Shown here piece after piece: positions 8,292 through 15,903 of a stretch of DNA of 16,807 nucleotides (within the stretch, counting starts at the first letter, position 1; each line of letters starts with the position of its first letter). The notes under the pieces are model-generated. The model ran no database searches. It had not been told where the DNA came from and saw nothing but the letters and a program-made list of their open reading frames with translations. The stretch comes from a bacterium. GTDB lineage: Bacteria > JAHJDO01. The DNA lies in assembly GCA_030671985.1 (NCBI GenBank), contig DAOVHI010000011.1, forward strand, positions 1 through 16,807. The letters are read 5' to 3'. The translations under genes were made by a program, and so were the position numbers.

Positions 8292-9464
8292 CTATCTTTT
8301 TAATTTTCCAATTTCAGGTAATTTACCCACTAAAGGTCTCGCATATGCAAGAAACTTTTCCGTTACGTTGTTGCCTTCCTCGTTCATGTAGTCTCTGGGC
8401 ATACTTCGTGTATTTTTAGCAACAGAATGAAGAGGCGTTATGAAAAGCCCGCTTGCTTTTATTGCAACACTCCCGTCTTTAAGACCGCTTTCCGCAGCGC
8501 TCTTTACTGCGAATGCTCCGACACGTCTTGCTTCTTTCGCATCCGCTTCGGAAACAATTTCTGGAAAACATCTCTGCAAATAACCAAATGTATCGGCTCT
8601 TGCTCTAAGCTTGCCGGAAATATTTTCTTTAATAATATCTATCAGCATGTCTCCAAGTCCTCCGGATCCGCTTAATTGCACATTTCCGTGAGCATCTTTA
8701 ACTCCTGATTGAAAAATGGAATTACCTTCATCATCACTTATCCCTTCGGAAACTGCTATCTGACATCGCCCCAGCTTGTTGTAAACATCTTTAACGTCCT
8801 GTATGAATTTCTCCTTTGAAAATGGAATTTCAGGAACGTAAATAAGATGAGGGCCGTCATTCTCATGCTGTCTTCCCAGAGCAGAAGCGGCAGTTAAAAA
8901 TCCTGCGTGTCTTCCCATAATAATGTTAACCTTAATTCCGGGAATAGCTCCGTTATCAAGATTATCACCCATTATTGCCATTGCAACAAATTTTGCCGCA
9001 GAACCATAACCAGGACAATGGTCAGTAACGAGCAGATCATTATCAATAGTCTTTGGTATATGAAAAGATGTCAGATCATATCCTGACTTATTTGCAAGTT
9101 GATTTATAATGTCCGCTGTTTCTGCTGAATCATTGCCTCCGATGTAAAAGAAATATCTGATATTATTCTTCTTGAATATATCAACTATTTTTCCGCATTC
9201 CTCTTCAGTAGGTTTTTTTCTCACGGATCCCAGCGCGGCAGATGGCGTGTTGGCTACTTTTTCAAGAACTGTAGTGTCTTGTGCTCCCAAATCAATAAAA
9301 TTCTCATTAAGTAGTCCTTTTATGCCGTGTAACGCGCCGTAAAATTTTTGAATTTCAGGATGTTTACCTGCTTCCATTATTGCGCCGACTAAGCTCTGAT
9401 TAATAACACATGTTGGTCCGCCCGACTGACCTATAACGGCATTTCCTATTACTTTGCTGCTCAT
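8292..9464 (-). CDS. pfp: 6-phosphofructokinase, pyrophosphate-dependent type
   Basis: This 390-residue enzyme interconverts fructose 6-phosphate and fructose 1,6-bisphosphate. The N-terminus has the GQSGGPTCVINQSL phosphate-donor loop. The donor-selectivity residues read IGGNDSAET (Asp112 in place of the glycine of ATP enzymes) and PKTIDNDL (Lys138 in place of glycine), the combination linked with pyrophosphate use, as in Thermotoga-type PPi-PFK. Asp141 and Asp143 of TIDND and MGRHAGF (about 183-189) form the sugar-phosphate site. If PPi is the donor, the step is reversible and saves ATP. The start is preceded by AGGAGAG at an eight-base spacing. It lies 17 bases after transketolase, joining glycolysis with the pentose phosphate branch. 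Donor choice is predicted from two residues, not shown. Confidence 0.93.
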   Translation of the reverse strand: MSSKVIGNAVIGQSGGPTCVINQSLVGAIMEAGKHPEIQKFYGALHGIKGLLNENFIDLGAQDTTVLEKVANTPSAALGSVRKKPTEEECGKIVDIFKKNNIRYFFYIGGNDSAETADIINQLANKSGYDLTSFHIPKTIDNDLLVTDHCPGYGSAAKFVAMAIMGDNLDNGAIPGIKVNIIMGRHAGFLTAASALGRQHENDGPHLIYVPEIPFSKEKFIQDVKDVYNKLGRCQIAVSEGISDDEGNSIFQSGVKDAHGNVQLSGSGGLGDMLIDIIKENISGKLRARADTFGYLQRCFPEIVSEADAKEARRVGAFAVKSAAESGLKDGSVAIKASGLFITPLHSVAKNTRSMPRDYMNEEGNNVTEKFLAYARPLVGKLPEIGKLKR

Positions 9465-9481
9465 TGTATGCTCTCCTATAT

Positions 9482-11482
9482 TTATTTCCCTATTATCTCT
9501 AACGCTTTCTTATATACATTGTCAGCAGTAAACCCGAATTTTTCCGCTAATAATTCATACGGTGCAGAAGCTCCAAATTCATCAATTCCGAGAACTTTAC
9601 CGTCTAATCCTGCATATTTATACCATCCTGCCGTCGAACCGGCTTCAACTACTAATCTCTTCCTGCATAATGATGGAATAACTTTTTCCATATATGATCC
9701 GGATTGCGCTTCAAATATTTCCACACTTGGTATATTCACAAGTCTTACGTCACGTCCTTCCTTATTCAAGCGCTCTGCTGCTTCCATACAAATGCTGACC
9801 TCGGAACCTGAAGCAATGATAACAAGTTCTGGCACGCTGGATTTGCTGTCTATTAACACATACGCTCCTTTAGAAAGGTCTTTTGCCGGTGGATATATAT
9901 TTCTGTCAATCGCAGAAACTTTTTGTCTTGTCAGAAGAATGACAGTTGGTCCGTTTTTGTTTTTGAGAGCCTCTATCCATGCAGTAGATGTTTCGGACGC
10001 ATCGGCAGGTCTTATTACTGTTAAGTTTGGTATCAATCGGAGTGAAGCCGCTTGCTCAACAGGTTCATGTGTTGCACCGTCTTCTCCGACAAAAATACTG
10101 TCATGTGTAAAAACATAAATTACCTGCTGTTTCATAATAGCCGCAAGCCGTATAGAAGGTCTCATATAATCCGAGAACACAAAGAAGGTGGAGCAGTAGG
10201 GGATAATACCGCCAAAAAGAGCCATGCCGTTTACAACCGCTCCCATGCAATGTTCTCTTATACCAAAATGCATGTTGCGTCCGCTGAATTTCCCTCTGTT
10301 TATGGATTCGTATTTTTTCAGTATTGTCTTTGTGGATGGAGAAAGATCCGCTGAACCTCCAATAAGAAACGGTACCTTTTCTGCGATAGTCTGCATTATT
10401 TCTCCGCCTGCGTTTCGTGTCGCAACAGACTTGTCTTCAAAATCAGGTAAAACATCCGCTAGATTTTCCGGAATTTCCTTATTCAGCCAATTATTCAAAC
10501 CTTCCGCCTTTTGCGGATATTTTGTTCTGTATTCTTCAAACTTGTTTTTCCATTCCATATACACGGAAAGTTTTTTCTCATTACATATTTTGAATATCTC
10601 TTTTGTTTCCTCAGGTATATAAAAAGCGGGTTCAAGAGGCCATCCAAGATTTTGCTTAGTAAGTTTTACTTCTTCTTCTCCAAGAGGTTCGCCGTGCGCA
10701 GAGGCCGAGTCCTGTTTGTTGGGAGAACCTTTACCTATATGAGTTCGTCCGATAATCAAAGTCGGCTTATTTTTTTCTTTTTGCCCTGATTCAATTGCTT
10801 TTACAATTTCATCCGGATTATATGGATCAATTTTTATTACCTGCCAGTCATACGCTTCAAAACGTTTTCCTACATCTTCACTGAAAGCGATAGAAGTATC
10901 ACCTTCAATAGTAATGTGATTATCATCATAGAAGTATATAATGTTCCCAAGTCCAAGATGCCCCGCAAAAGATGCCGCTTCTGCGCTAATACCTTCCATC
11001 AGATCACCATCGGTTACTATTCCGTAAACATACGGATCAAAGAGTGTAATATCGTCCGTATTAAACCTGTTTTTAAAGATTTTTGCTGATATTGCCATAC
11101 CAACTCCGTTTCCAAATCCCTGTCCAAGAGGACCGGTTGTTGTATCAACTCCCGGAGTTACCCCGTATTCAGGATGTCCGGGTGTTTTACTGTCCCACTG
11201 CCTGAACTTTTTAAGGTCATCAAGCGGCAGATCAAATCCGCCCAAATGAAGTAATGAATAAAGAAGTGTTGAACCATGTCCTCCTGAAAGAACAAATCTG
11301 TCTCTGTTTATCCACGAGGGATCTTCAGGATTGTATCTTAAGAATCTGGTCCAGACCACATACGCATAATCAGCAGCCCCCATTGGAAGTCCGGGATGTC
11401 CTGAATTGGCTTTTTGGACGGCGTCTACTGAGAGCATTTTTATCGTATTTATTGCGAGAGCATCATTTTTATCAAACTGCAT
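9482..11482 (-). CDS. tkt: Transketolase
   Basis: The 666-residue protein is a full-length thiamine-diphosphate transketolase that moves two-carbon ketol units between ketose and aldose phosphates in the non-oxidative pentose phosphate pathway. It has NSGHPGLPMGAA with His29, GGHGS with His69, PGHPEYG with His103, the ThDP/metal motif TDGDLMEG (158-164) with Asn188, SAHGEPL with His263, and HFGIREH with catalytic Glu410. THDSIFVGEDGATHEPVEQ follows at 459-477, and the C-terminal domain is complete. The single-chain length separates it from the split transketolases of archaea and some bacteria. ATG is preceded by AAGGAG. It lies between holA (30-base gap) and the PPi-type phosphofructokinase (17-base gap). 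No transaldolase or other pentose phosphate gene is present in the window. Confidence 0.97.
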   Translation of the reverse strand: MQFDKNDALAINTIKMLSVDAVQKANSGHPGLPMGAADYAYVVWTRFLRYNPEDPSWINRDRFVLSGGHGSTLLYSLLHLGGFDLPLDDLKKFRQWDSKTPGHPEYGVTPGVDTTTGPLGQGFGNGVGMAISAKIFKNRFNTDDITLFDPYVYGIVTDGDLMEGISAEAASFAGHLGLGNIIYFYDDNHITIEGDTSIAFSEDVGKRFEAYDWQVIKIDPYNPDEIVKAIESGQKEKNKPTLIIGRTHIGKGSPNKQDSASAHGEPLGEEEVKLTKQNLGWPLEPAFYIPEETKEIFKICNEKKLSVYMEWKNKFEEYRTKYPQKAEGLNNWLNKEIPENLADVLPDFEDKSVATRNAGGEIMQTIAEKVPFLIGGSADLSPSTKTILKKYESINRGKFSGRNMHFGIREHCMGAVVNGMALFGGIIPYCSTFFVFSDYMRPSIRLAAIMKQQVIYVFTHDSIFVGEDGATHEPVEQAASLRLIPNLTVIRPADASETSTAWIEALKNKNGPTVILLTRQKVSAIDRNIYPPAKDLSKGAYVLIDSKSSVPELVIIASGSEVSICMEAAERLNKEGRDVRLVNIPSVEIFEAQSGSYMEKVIPSLCRKRLVVEAGSTAGWYKYAGLDGKVLGIDEFGASAPYELLAEKFGFTADNVYKKALEIIGK

Positions 11483-11512
11483 TTCTATCTCCTTGATTTT
11501 TCGATTAAAAAA

Positions 11513-12586
11513 CTATTCGGAATGTATCAAATTTTTGTTAATTTTGCAAATCCCTGCAACAAGCATCTCCAGTGCCAGTTTTTGGGGAACTTTGCCTGTT
11601 TTTATAGAAACTTCTGTTTCAAATAATTTCTTTATATCCGCTATTAGCTCTTCTTTTTGAAATTTCAGGCTTTGTTGGGCGATTCTGAAGATGAGGTAAG
11701 GATGCTGTCCTGAGAGTTTTTTGGAAGCAGAACTATATGTTTTTTGATCATAGTATCCTCTTCTAACTACATCCTCGGGAACGTCTCCTTTTTCAATAAG
11801 TATCTTGTTCTGCAATAACAACCTGATTCTTTTTGTCAGCATAGGCACAAGGCTATAGCCGGAGTTTTTAGCGCGGGAGAATTCTTCAAGAAGTTTTAAG
11901 GCTCTTGTAAGGTTTTTCTCCGCAACGGCATCAGACATAGCAAACGGCGCGTATTCTATTGATTTAGGAACAAGTGTATTTATGTCATCCTCTGTAATAT
12001 TATCTTTGTCTTTGCAGTAAAGTTCTAATTTCTCAAGCTCATTCATTATCTGCCTGAGATTTACACCTGTTAAAGACAGCAGATATTCAAAGGCAATCGG
12101 AGAGAGCTTCTTGCCGTTCTTCTTTAGTTTTAACTGTGCAAATTCGTATGCCTGATTTCTATCCGATTTTTTATTTTCCTTAAAAGCGGGAAATTCAATT
12201 ACTTCCCCAATTTTTTTACCCGCCTGTTCGGCGGTCAAAATCACATAGGTATTAACAGGTATGCTGTGTTCTGTAACTTCACTAAAATCTTCGGATTTTT
12301 TCTTGAGCAGATTTCCGCAATCTTTAATCCAAATAACTCGTTTGAGCCCAAGCAAAGAAGAAGTTTTTATTGCGGAGATAATGTTCTTTATGTCTGTACT
12401 CTCGGCATGTATTGTTTCCAGCCCGAATTCTTTCTGGTCGTCGGGCAAGAGTGTGTTAATGATTTTCTTAGCGGTATCTTCTACAAGGTATCCTTCCTCG
12501 CCAAAAACCAAAAACAACTTAGGTATATCTCCGCTTTTTATTTTCTTAATCAGATTCGATTGTTTAATTAATCTATTTTCTAACAT
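11513..12586 (-). CDS. holA: DNA polymerase III delta subunit
   Basis: This 357-residue protein matches the delta subunit of the clamp loader, which opens the beta sliding clamp during chromosome replication. The N-terminal AAA+-like domain starts with KLFLVFGEEGYLVEDTAKKI (23-42) and, as usual for delta, has no functional Walker A motif. The middle holds TGVNLRQIMNELEKLELY (about 184-201), the lid-region signature of the family. The C-terminal helical collar domain has SGYSLVPMLTKRIRLLLQNK. Size and layout match the family. The ATG overlaps the end of the ABC ATPase gene by 14 bases, indicating translational coupling; its own ribosome site (GGAAAG) is modest. It is a housekeeping gene embedded among metabolic genes. 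Confidence 0.93.
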   Translation of the reverse strand: MLENRLIKQSNLIKKIKSGDIPKLFLVFGEEGYLVEDTAKKIINTLLPDDQKEFGLETIHAESTDIKNIISAIKTSSLLGLKRVIWIKDCGNLLKKKSEDFSEVTEHSIPVNTYVILTAEQAGKKIGEVIEFPAFKENKKSDRNQAYEFAQLKLKKNGKKLSPIAFEYLLSLTGVNLRQIMNELEKLELYCKDKDNITEDDINTLVPKSIEYAPFAMSDAVAEKNLTRALKLLEEFSRAKNSGYSLVPMLTKRIRLLLQNKILIEKGDVPEDVVRRGYYDQKTYSSASKKLSGQHPYLIFRIAQQSLKFQKEELIADIKKLFETEVSIKTGKVPQKLALEMLVAGICKINKNLIHSE

Positions 12587-13538
12587 TTTTTATCTTTCCG
12601 GCATATCCCGCACCTCTTGAGGCAGTGCCTCTTGATGAAAAAATCTCACACATTACATGACAGGCGAGATAGTGTTCTTTGCCTATTTGTTTTAATTTAG
12701 GAACTTGTTTTTGGCATTTGTTTTTAGCAATTTTGCATCTCGGATAAAAACTGCATCCAGAAGAGGGGAGTGACGAAGATGAGATTTTAGATATAGGCGC
12801 TGCGCGAAGCAGAATATTTGTATAAGGATGCAATGGAGTTTTGAATACTTCACTACATAGACCCTGTTCTACTATTTTGCCAAGATACATCACACACACT
12901 CGACGACTTATATATTTAATCAGGCTTAGATCATGTGAGATAAAAAGCATAGAAAGGTTAAAATCAGATTGTAATTTACTCAGCAGATTTAGTATTTGCG
13001 CCTGTATTGAGACATCCAGAGAGGAAGTCGGCTCATCAGCGATTATAAGCTCGGAGTTTGCCGCTAAAGCTCTGGCTATGCCGACACGCTGTTTTTGCCC
13101 TCCGCTTAGTTGATGCGGATATTTATTTAATATTTTTTCGTCTAATCCAACCATTTTTAGCAATCTTTTAATTTCAGCCAATATATTTTTTTTACTTAAG
13201 AATCTATTTATTAGCAACGGTTCATAAAGTGTCTGGCTTACTTTCATTCTTGGATTTAGGGAGTTTACAGGATCCTGAAATATCAACTGCGGATTAACGC
13301 TTTTATCCCCAAAATAATCTATTGTCCCTTTATCCGGCGGAATAAGACCTGTTATCAATTTCCCGACAGTGCTTTTCCCGCACCCGCTTTCCCCGACAAG
13401 CCCAAGTATCTCTCCTCGTCCAATACGAAAGCTCACTCCATCCACAGCCTTTACTGCATACGAATCTCTTGCCCAAAAACTTGTTTTCCTCGAGAAATGT
13501 TTCTCCACGTTATCTATGACTAGAATATCCTGTTTCAT
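12573..13538 (-). CDS. Oligopeptide/dipeptide ABC transporter ATPase, OppF/DppF type
   Basis: This 321-residue cytoplasmic ATPase powers a peptide-type or nickel-type importer. Motifs in order: Walker A GESGCGKS (49-56), Q-loop FQDPVNSLNPR, signature LSGGQKQR (144-151), Walker B IIADEPTSSLD with Asp168/Glu169, and switch His202. The C-terminal oligopeptide-type tail has LHPYT and four cysteines (262, 268, 275, 293) in a CxxxxRCxxxxxxC arrangement. ATG at 13538 is chosen over 13556 because it follows the preceding gene's stop by two bases, has an AAAGAGA-like site, and gives the usual N-terminus; 13556 would add six residues. The last 24 residues after the cysteine region are a low-complexity Ser/Gly/Arg/Lys tail encoded over a small hairpin and direct repeat. 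It overlaps holA by 14 bases. No permease or binding protein gene is nearby. Confidence 0.93.
   Translation of the reverse strand: MKQDILVIDNVEKHFSRKTSFWARDSYAVKAVDGVSFRIGRGEILGLVGESGCGKSTVGKLITGLIPPDKGTIDYFGDKSVNPQLIFQDPVNSLNPRMKVSQTLYEPLLINRFLSKKNILAEIKRLLKMVGLDEKILNKYPHQLSGGQKQRVGIARALAANSELIIADEPTSSLDVSIQAQILNLLSKLQSDFNLSMLFISHDLSLIKYISRRVCVMYLGKIVEQGLCSEVFKTPLHPYTNILLRAAPISKISSSSLPSSGCSFYPRCKIAKNKCQKQVPKLKQIGKEHYLACHVMCEIFSSRGTASRGAGYAGKIKNVRK
12613..12635. repeat. Small direct repeat with internal hairpin in the OppF-type gene tail
   Basis: CCTCTTGA occurs at 12613-12620 and again at 12628-12635. Between and overlapping them, 12619-12631 (GAGGCAGTGCCTC) is a perfect inverted repeat able to form a five-base stem with a three-base loop. 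It encodes part of the odd C-terminal tail of the OppF-type ATPase. No T-run follows on either strand, so it is not a classical terminator. Replication slippage or a degenerate repeat unit are possible origins. Confidence 0.5.
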
Positions 13539-13540
13539 CT

Positions 13541-14503
13541 TTATCTCTTTAGACATCTAACCAAATGCTGTTTCTTTACTTCAAATAATCCGGGTTTGAC
13601 TTTTTTGCATATTTTGTCGGCTTCTCTGCATCTTGGATGAAACTTGCATCCTGTTGGAAATTCTGCAGGATTAGGCACGGAGCCGGGTATGACTTCCAAT
13701 TTACCTTTTCCTTTTTTGAAACTTGGTACTGACTTTAGAAGAGCTTCTGTATATGGATGTAGAGGTTTTTTAAAAACTTGTTTTGCGTCTGCTTCTTCTA
13801 CTATCTCTCCTCCATACATTACTATAACCCACTGGGCAACCTGAGCTACTATGCTCAAATCGTGAGTTATTAATAGAATTGACATGTTGAATTTTTTTTG
13901 CAGAGTTTTTAGCAAATTCAGTATTTGTGCCTGAATAGTAACATCCAAAGCAGTCGTTGGTTCATCTGCGATCAAGAGCTGTGGTTTTGTAATTAGAGCC
14001 ATAGCGATCATAGCCCTCTGCTGCATACCTCCGCTGAGCTGATGCGGATATGTATTAAATATTCTTTGCTGATCCTGCAGACCAACCGTTTTCAAAATAT
14101 CAATTGTATCTTTATATGCCTGATCTTTTGAAGTGGATTTATGCGTGAAAATAGCTTCCGTGATTTGATTCCCGATAGTAAAAGTCGGATTAAGACACGA
14201 CAGAGGTTCCTGAAATATCATGGATATATTATTCCCTCTTATTTTTCTAAGCTGTTTTACATCTAATTTCAGCAGGTCAATATCATCATTAAAATTTATC
14301 TTTCCTTTTACAATCTTTCCAGGAGAAGAGATAAGTCTTAATATTGAAAGAGCAGCCGTGCTCTTGCCGCATCCACTCTCCCCGACAAGCGCTACAATCT
14401 CTTTTGGATGGATAGAAAAGCTTACATTATCAACGGCTTTAAGAACCTGTTCTCCCAGATAAAAATATGTTCTTAGATTCTGAATATCCAGTAAATTATC
14501 CAT
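13541..14503 (-). CDS. Oligopeptide/dipeptide ABC transporter ATPase, OppD/DppD type
   Basis: This 320-residue ATPase pairs with the following OppF-type protein to drive a peptide or related importer. It shows Walker A GESGCGKS (41-48), Q-loop FQEPLSCLNP, signature LSGGMQQR (156-163), Walker B LLIADEPTTALD with Asp180/Glu181, and switch His214. After LHPYTEALL comes the oligopeptide-type C-terminal domain with PGSVPNP, GCKFHPRC and further cysteines (286, 292, 299, 317). ATG at 14503 gives the standard N-terminus and an eight-base overlap with ispH; a start at 14530 would add nine residues and overlap by 35 bases. Normal Opp operons also hold a binding protein and two permeases; none precedes this pair here, since ispH is directly upstream. 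Confidence 0.93.
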   Translation of the reverse strand: MDNLLDIQNLRTYFYLGEQVLKAVDNVSFSIHPKEIVALVGESGCGKSTAALSILRLISSPGKIVKGKINFNDDIDLLKLDVKQLRKIRGNNISMIFQEPLSCLNPTFTIGNQITEAIFTHKSTSKDQAYKDTIDILKTVGLQDQQRIFNTYPHQLSGGMQQRAMIAMALITKPQLLIADEPTTALDVTIQAQILNLLKTLQKKFNMSILLITHDLSIVAQVAQWVIVMYGGEIVEEADAKQVFKKPLHPYTEALLKSVPSFKKGKGKLEVIPGSVPNPAEFPTGCKFHPRCREADKICKKVKPGLFEVKKQHLVRCLKR

Positions 14504-15338
14504 GCGTGTCTCGTATTTTGCTAACCACATTTTTTATGCTCTCAGGTGACGTAGATGCTCCAGCGCTTATTCCAATCTTCTCTTTGCCTTTTAGCCACGC
14601 TAAGTTTATATCCCTGACCATCTCTATGTGATAGGTCTTCACACCTGTTTCTTTGCTGACTTCAACCAATCGTTTTGTATTTGCGCTGTTATATCCTCCG
14701 ATCACTATCATTACATCAGAGCGTTTTGCCAGCTGTCTAGCGGCGGTTTGTTTTTTTAGAGTGGTTTCACATATTGTATTATATATTCTTAATTCATCGG
14801 AGTAGGGAAGTGCTATCGTAGATATTTCTCTAAGATTCCATATCCCTTGCGTTGTCTGTGAGACTATCCCGATTTTTTTATCATTCTGAAGTTTTTTGAT
14901 ATCTATTTCAGATTTGTTTCCAATAACCTGAAAATTGGTTCCACAGAATCCTACAATACCTTTTGTTTCAGCATGATTTTTGTCTCCGATAATGATGATA
15001 TGATATTTATCATTCTTTAACTGTTCAGCGTATTTCTGCGCTTTTTTGACTAATGGGCAAGTAGCATCAATAATTTTCAGCCCTTTTTCAGCCGCTTTTT
15101 TAATCAGTTTCGGTTCAAGTCCGTGCGCAGAGATGACTAGAGCACCTTTTTTTATGATTGAGATATCTTTGACTATCTTCAGTCCTCTGTCCATGAGACC
15201 CTTTACTACCTGCGGATTATGAATTATTGGACCGAGACAATAAATATTCTGTTCGTTTTTAAGGCTGTCTTCAACTATTTTAATAGCCCTTTTTACGCCA
15301 AAACAGAACCCAGAATGACTTGCTATTTCAATTTTCAT
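14496..15338 (-). CDS. ispH: 4-hydroxy-3-methylbut-2-enyl diphosphate reductase
   Basis: This 280-residue iron-sulfur enzyme (also called LytB) performs the last step of the MEP pathway, reducing HMBPP to isopentenyl and dimethylallyl diphosphate. The three cluster cysteines are Cys12 in GFCFGVKRA, Cys94 in DATCPLVKK and Cys190 in TICETT. Substrate-contacting histidines are His40 (HNPQVV), His72 (SAHG) and His122 (NHAET), and GGYNSANT plus ISAGASTSP complete the active site. Candidate starts are TTG 15353, ATG 15344 and ATG 15338. ATG 15338 is preferred because GGAAG lies eight bases upstream and it gives the usual N-terminus. It is the first gene of the long minus-strand array and follows an extended -10 promoter. 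It overlaps the OppD-type gene by eight bases. Confidence 0.96.
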   Translation of the reverse strand: MKIEIASHSGFCFGVKRAIKIVEDSLKNEQNIYCLGPIIHNPQVVKGLMDRGLKIVKDISIIKKGALVISAHGLEPKLIKKAAEKGLKIIDATCPLVKKAQKYAEQLKNDKYHIIIIGDKNHAETKGIVGFCGTNFQVIGNKSEIDIKKLQNDKKIGIVSQTTQGIWNLREISTIALPYSDELRIYNTICETTLKKQTAARQLAKRSDVMIVIGGYNSANTKRLVEVSKETGVKTYHIEMVRDINLAWLKGKEKIGISAGASTSPESIKNVVSKIRDTHG

Positions 15339-15362
15339 TTTCATATCTTCCAAATAAACTGT

Positions 15363-15393
15363 ATTATATCAGAATAAGTTCTAATTAAAACAA
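15363..15393 (-). promoter_or_regulatory. Probable sigma-70 extended -10 promoter for ispH and the downstream array
   Basis: On the minus strand the -10 hexamer is TATAAT at 15368-15363, preceded by TG and one base (TGA at 15371-15369), an extended -10. A weak -35 (TTGTTT, 15393-15388) is at a long 19-base spacing. Transcription would start near 15356, leaving a leader of about 18 bases with the GGAAG ribosome site before the ispH ATG at 15338. This is a pattern match only. Confidence 0.6.
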
Positions 15394-15399
15394 ACATTT

Positions 15400-15404
15400 G
15401 GAGA
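15400..15404 (+). promoter_or_regulatory. Shine-Dalgarno site deciding the greA start
   Basis: GGAGA lies eight bases before ATG 15413. The alternative TTG at 15398 overlaps this site and has none of its own, so the ATG is chosen. Confidence 0.8.
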
Positions 15405-15412
15405 CTGAAAAT

Positions 15413-15883
15413 ATGCAAAAAACTTATTTAACCCGGGAAGGCTATGAAAAATTAAGAAAGAAGCTGGAATATTTAAAGACCGTGCGGCGTGGAGAGCTGT
15501 CTAAGGAGATAGGAATAGCCCGAAAGCATGGAGATCTGAAAGAAAATTCAGAATACGATGCAGCTAAAAATGCACAGGGTCTAAATGAGGCAAAAATCGC
15601 TGAATTAGAAGGTAAATTAAGCAACGGACAAATTATTGATTATGAAGACATTCCTACGGATAGAGTATTGATAGGAGCAATAGTAGAATTAAAGAATTTA
15701 GACTCCGGAGAAAAGATTCAATATACTCTGGTGTCAGAACTGGAAGCTGATTTCTCAGACGGTAAGATTTCTATTTCTTCTCCGGTAGCCCAAAGCCTAT
15801 TGGGGCATAAGGAAAACGAGACAGTTGAGATTAATGTTCCGGCTGGAATTTTAAGATATAAAGTACTAAAAATATCCAGATGA
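15413..15883 (+). CDS. greA: Transcription elongation factor GreA
   Basis: This 156-residue protein is a GreA-type factor that enters the RNA polymerase secondary channel and stimulates cleavage of backtracked transcripts. Residues 1-75 form the antiparallel coiled coil; its tip keeps the catalytic acids Asp41 and Glu44 in GDLKENSEYDAAK. The C-terminal FKBP-like domain includes GAIVELKNLDSGE, SSPVAQSLLGHKENETVEI and the closing beta strand. ATG at 15413 is preferred to a TTG at 15398 because GGAGA lies eight bases upstream and the length then matches E. coli GreA (158). It is the only clear plus-strand gene, divergent from ispH and convergent with the PilZ pair. No convincing promoter or terminator of its own was found. 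Confidence 0.96.
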   Translation: MQKTYLTREGYEKLRKKLEYLKTVRRGELSKEIGIARKHGDLKENSEYDAAKNAQGLNEAKIAELEGKLSNGQIIDYEDIPTDRVLIGAIVELKNLDSGEKIQYTLVSELEADFSDGKISISSPVAQSLLGHKENETVEINVPAGILRYKVLKISR

Positions 15884-15903
15884 CAGCAAAATGAGATGTA
15901 TTT

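Noticed and set aside
9468-10118. A 216-codon plus-strand open frame opposite transketolase
   Set aside because: It mirrors the conserved transketolase C-terminal domain; the opposite-strand frame is open by composition and shows no recognisable protein.
12619-12631. Inverted repeat as an intrinsic terminator between the OppF-type gene and holA
   Set aside because: The stem is only five bases, lies inside coding sequence and is not followed by a T-run on the minus strand.
773-13556. Recoding of TAG as an amino acid, suggested by in-frame TAG/ATG junctions
   Set aside because: TAG ends icd, pfp, holA, the OppF-type gene and one PilZ gene exactly where each family should end, so it acts as a normal stop.
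15339-15367. A sigma-70 promoter facing greA with -10 TATTAT at 15362-15367
   Set aside because: The -35 position (TTTCAT at 15339) is a poor match, so the site was not listed as a feature.
15884-15903. Bidirectional terminator between convergent greA and the PilZ gene
   Set aside because: The 20-base gap and its borders show no GC-rich hairpin.
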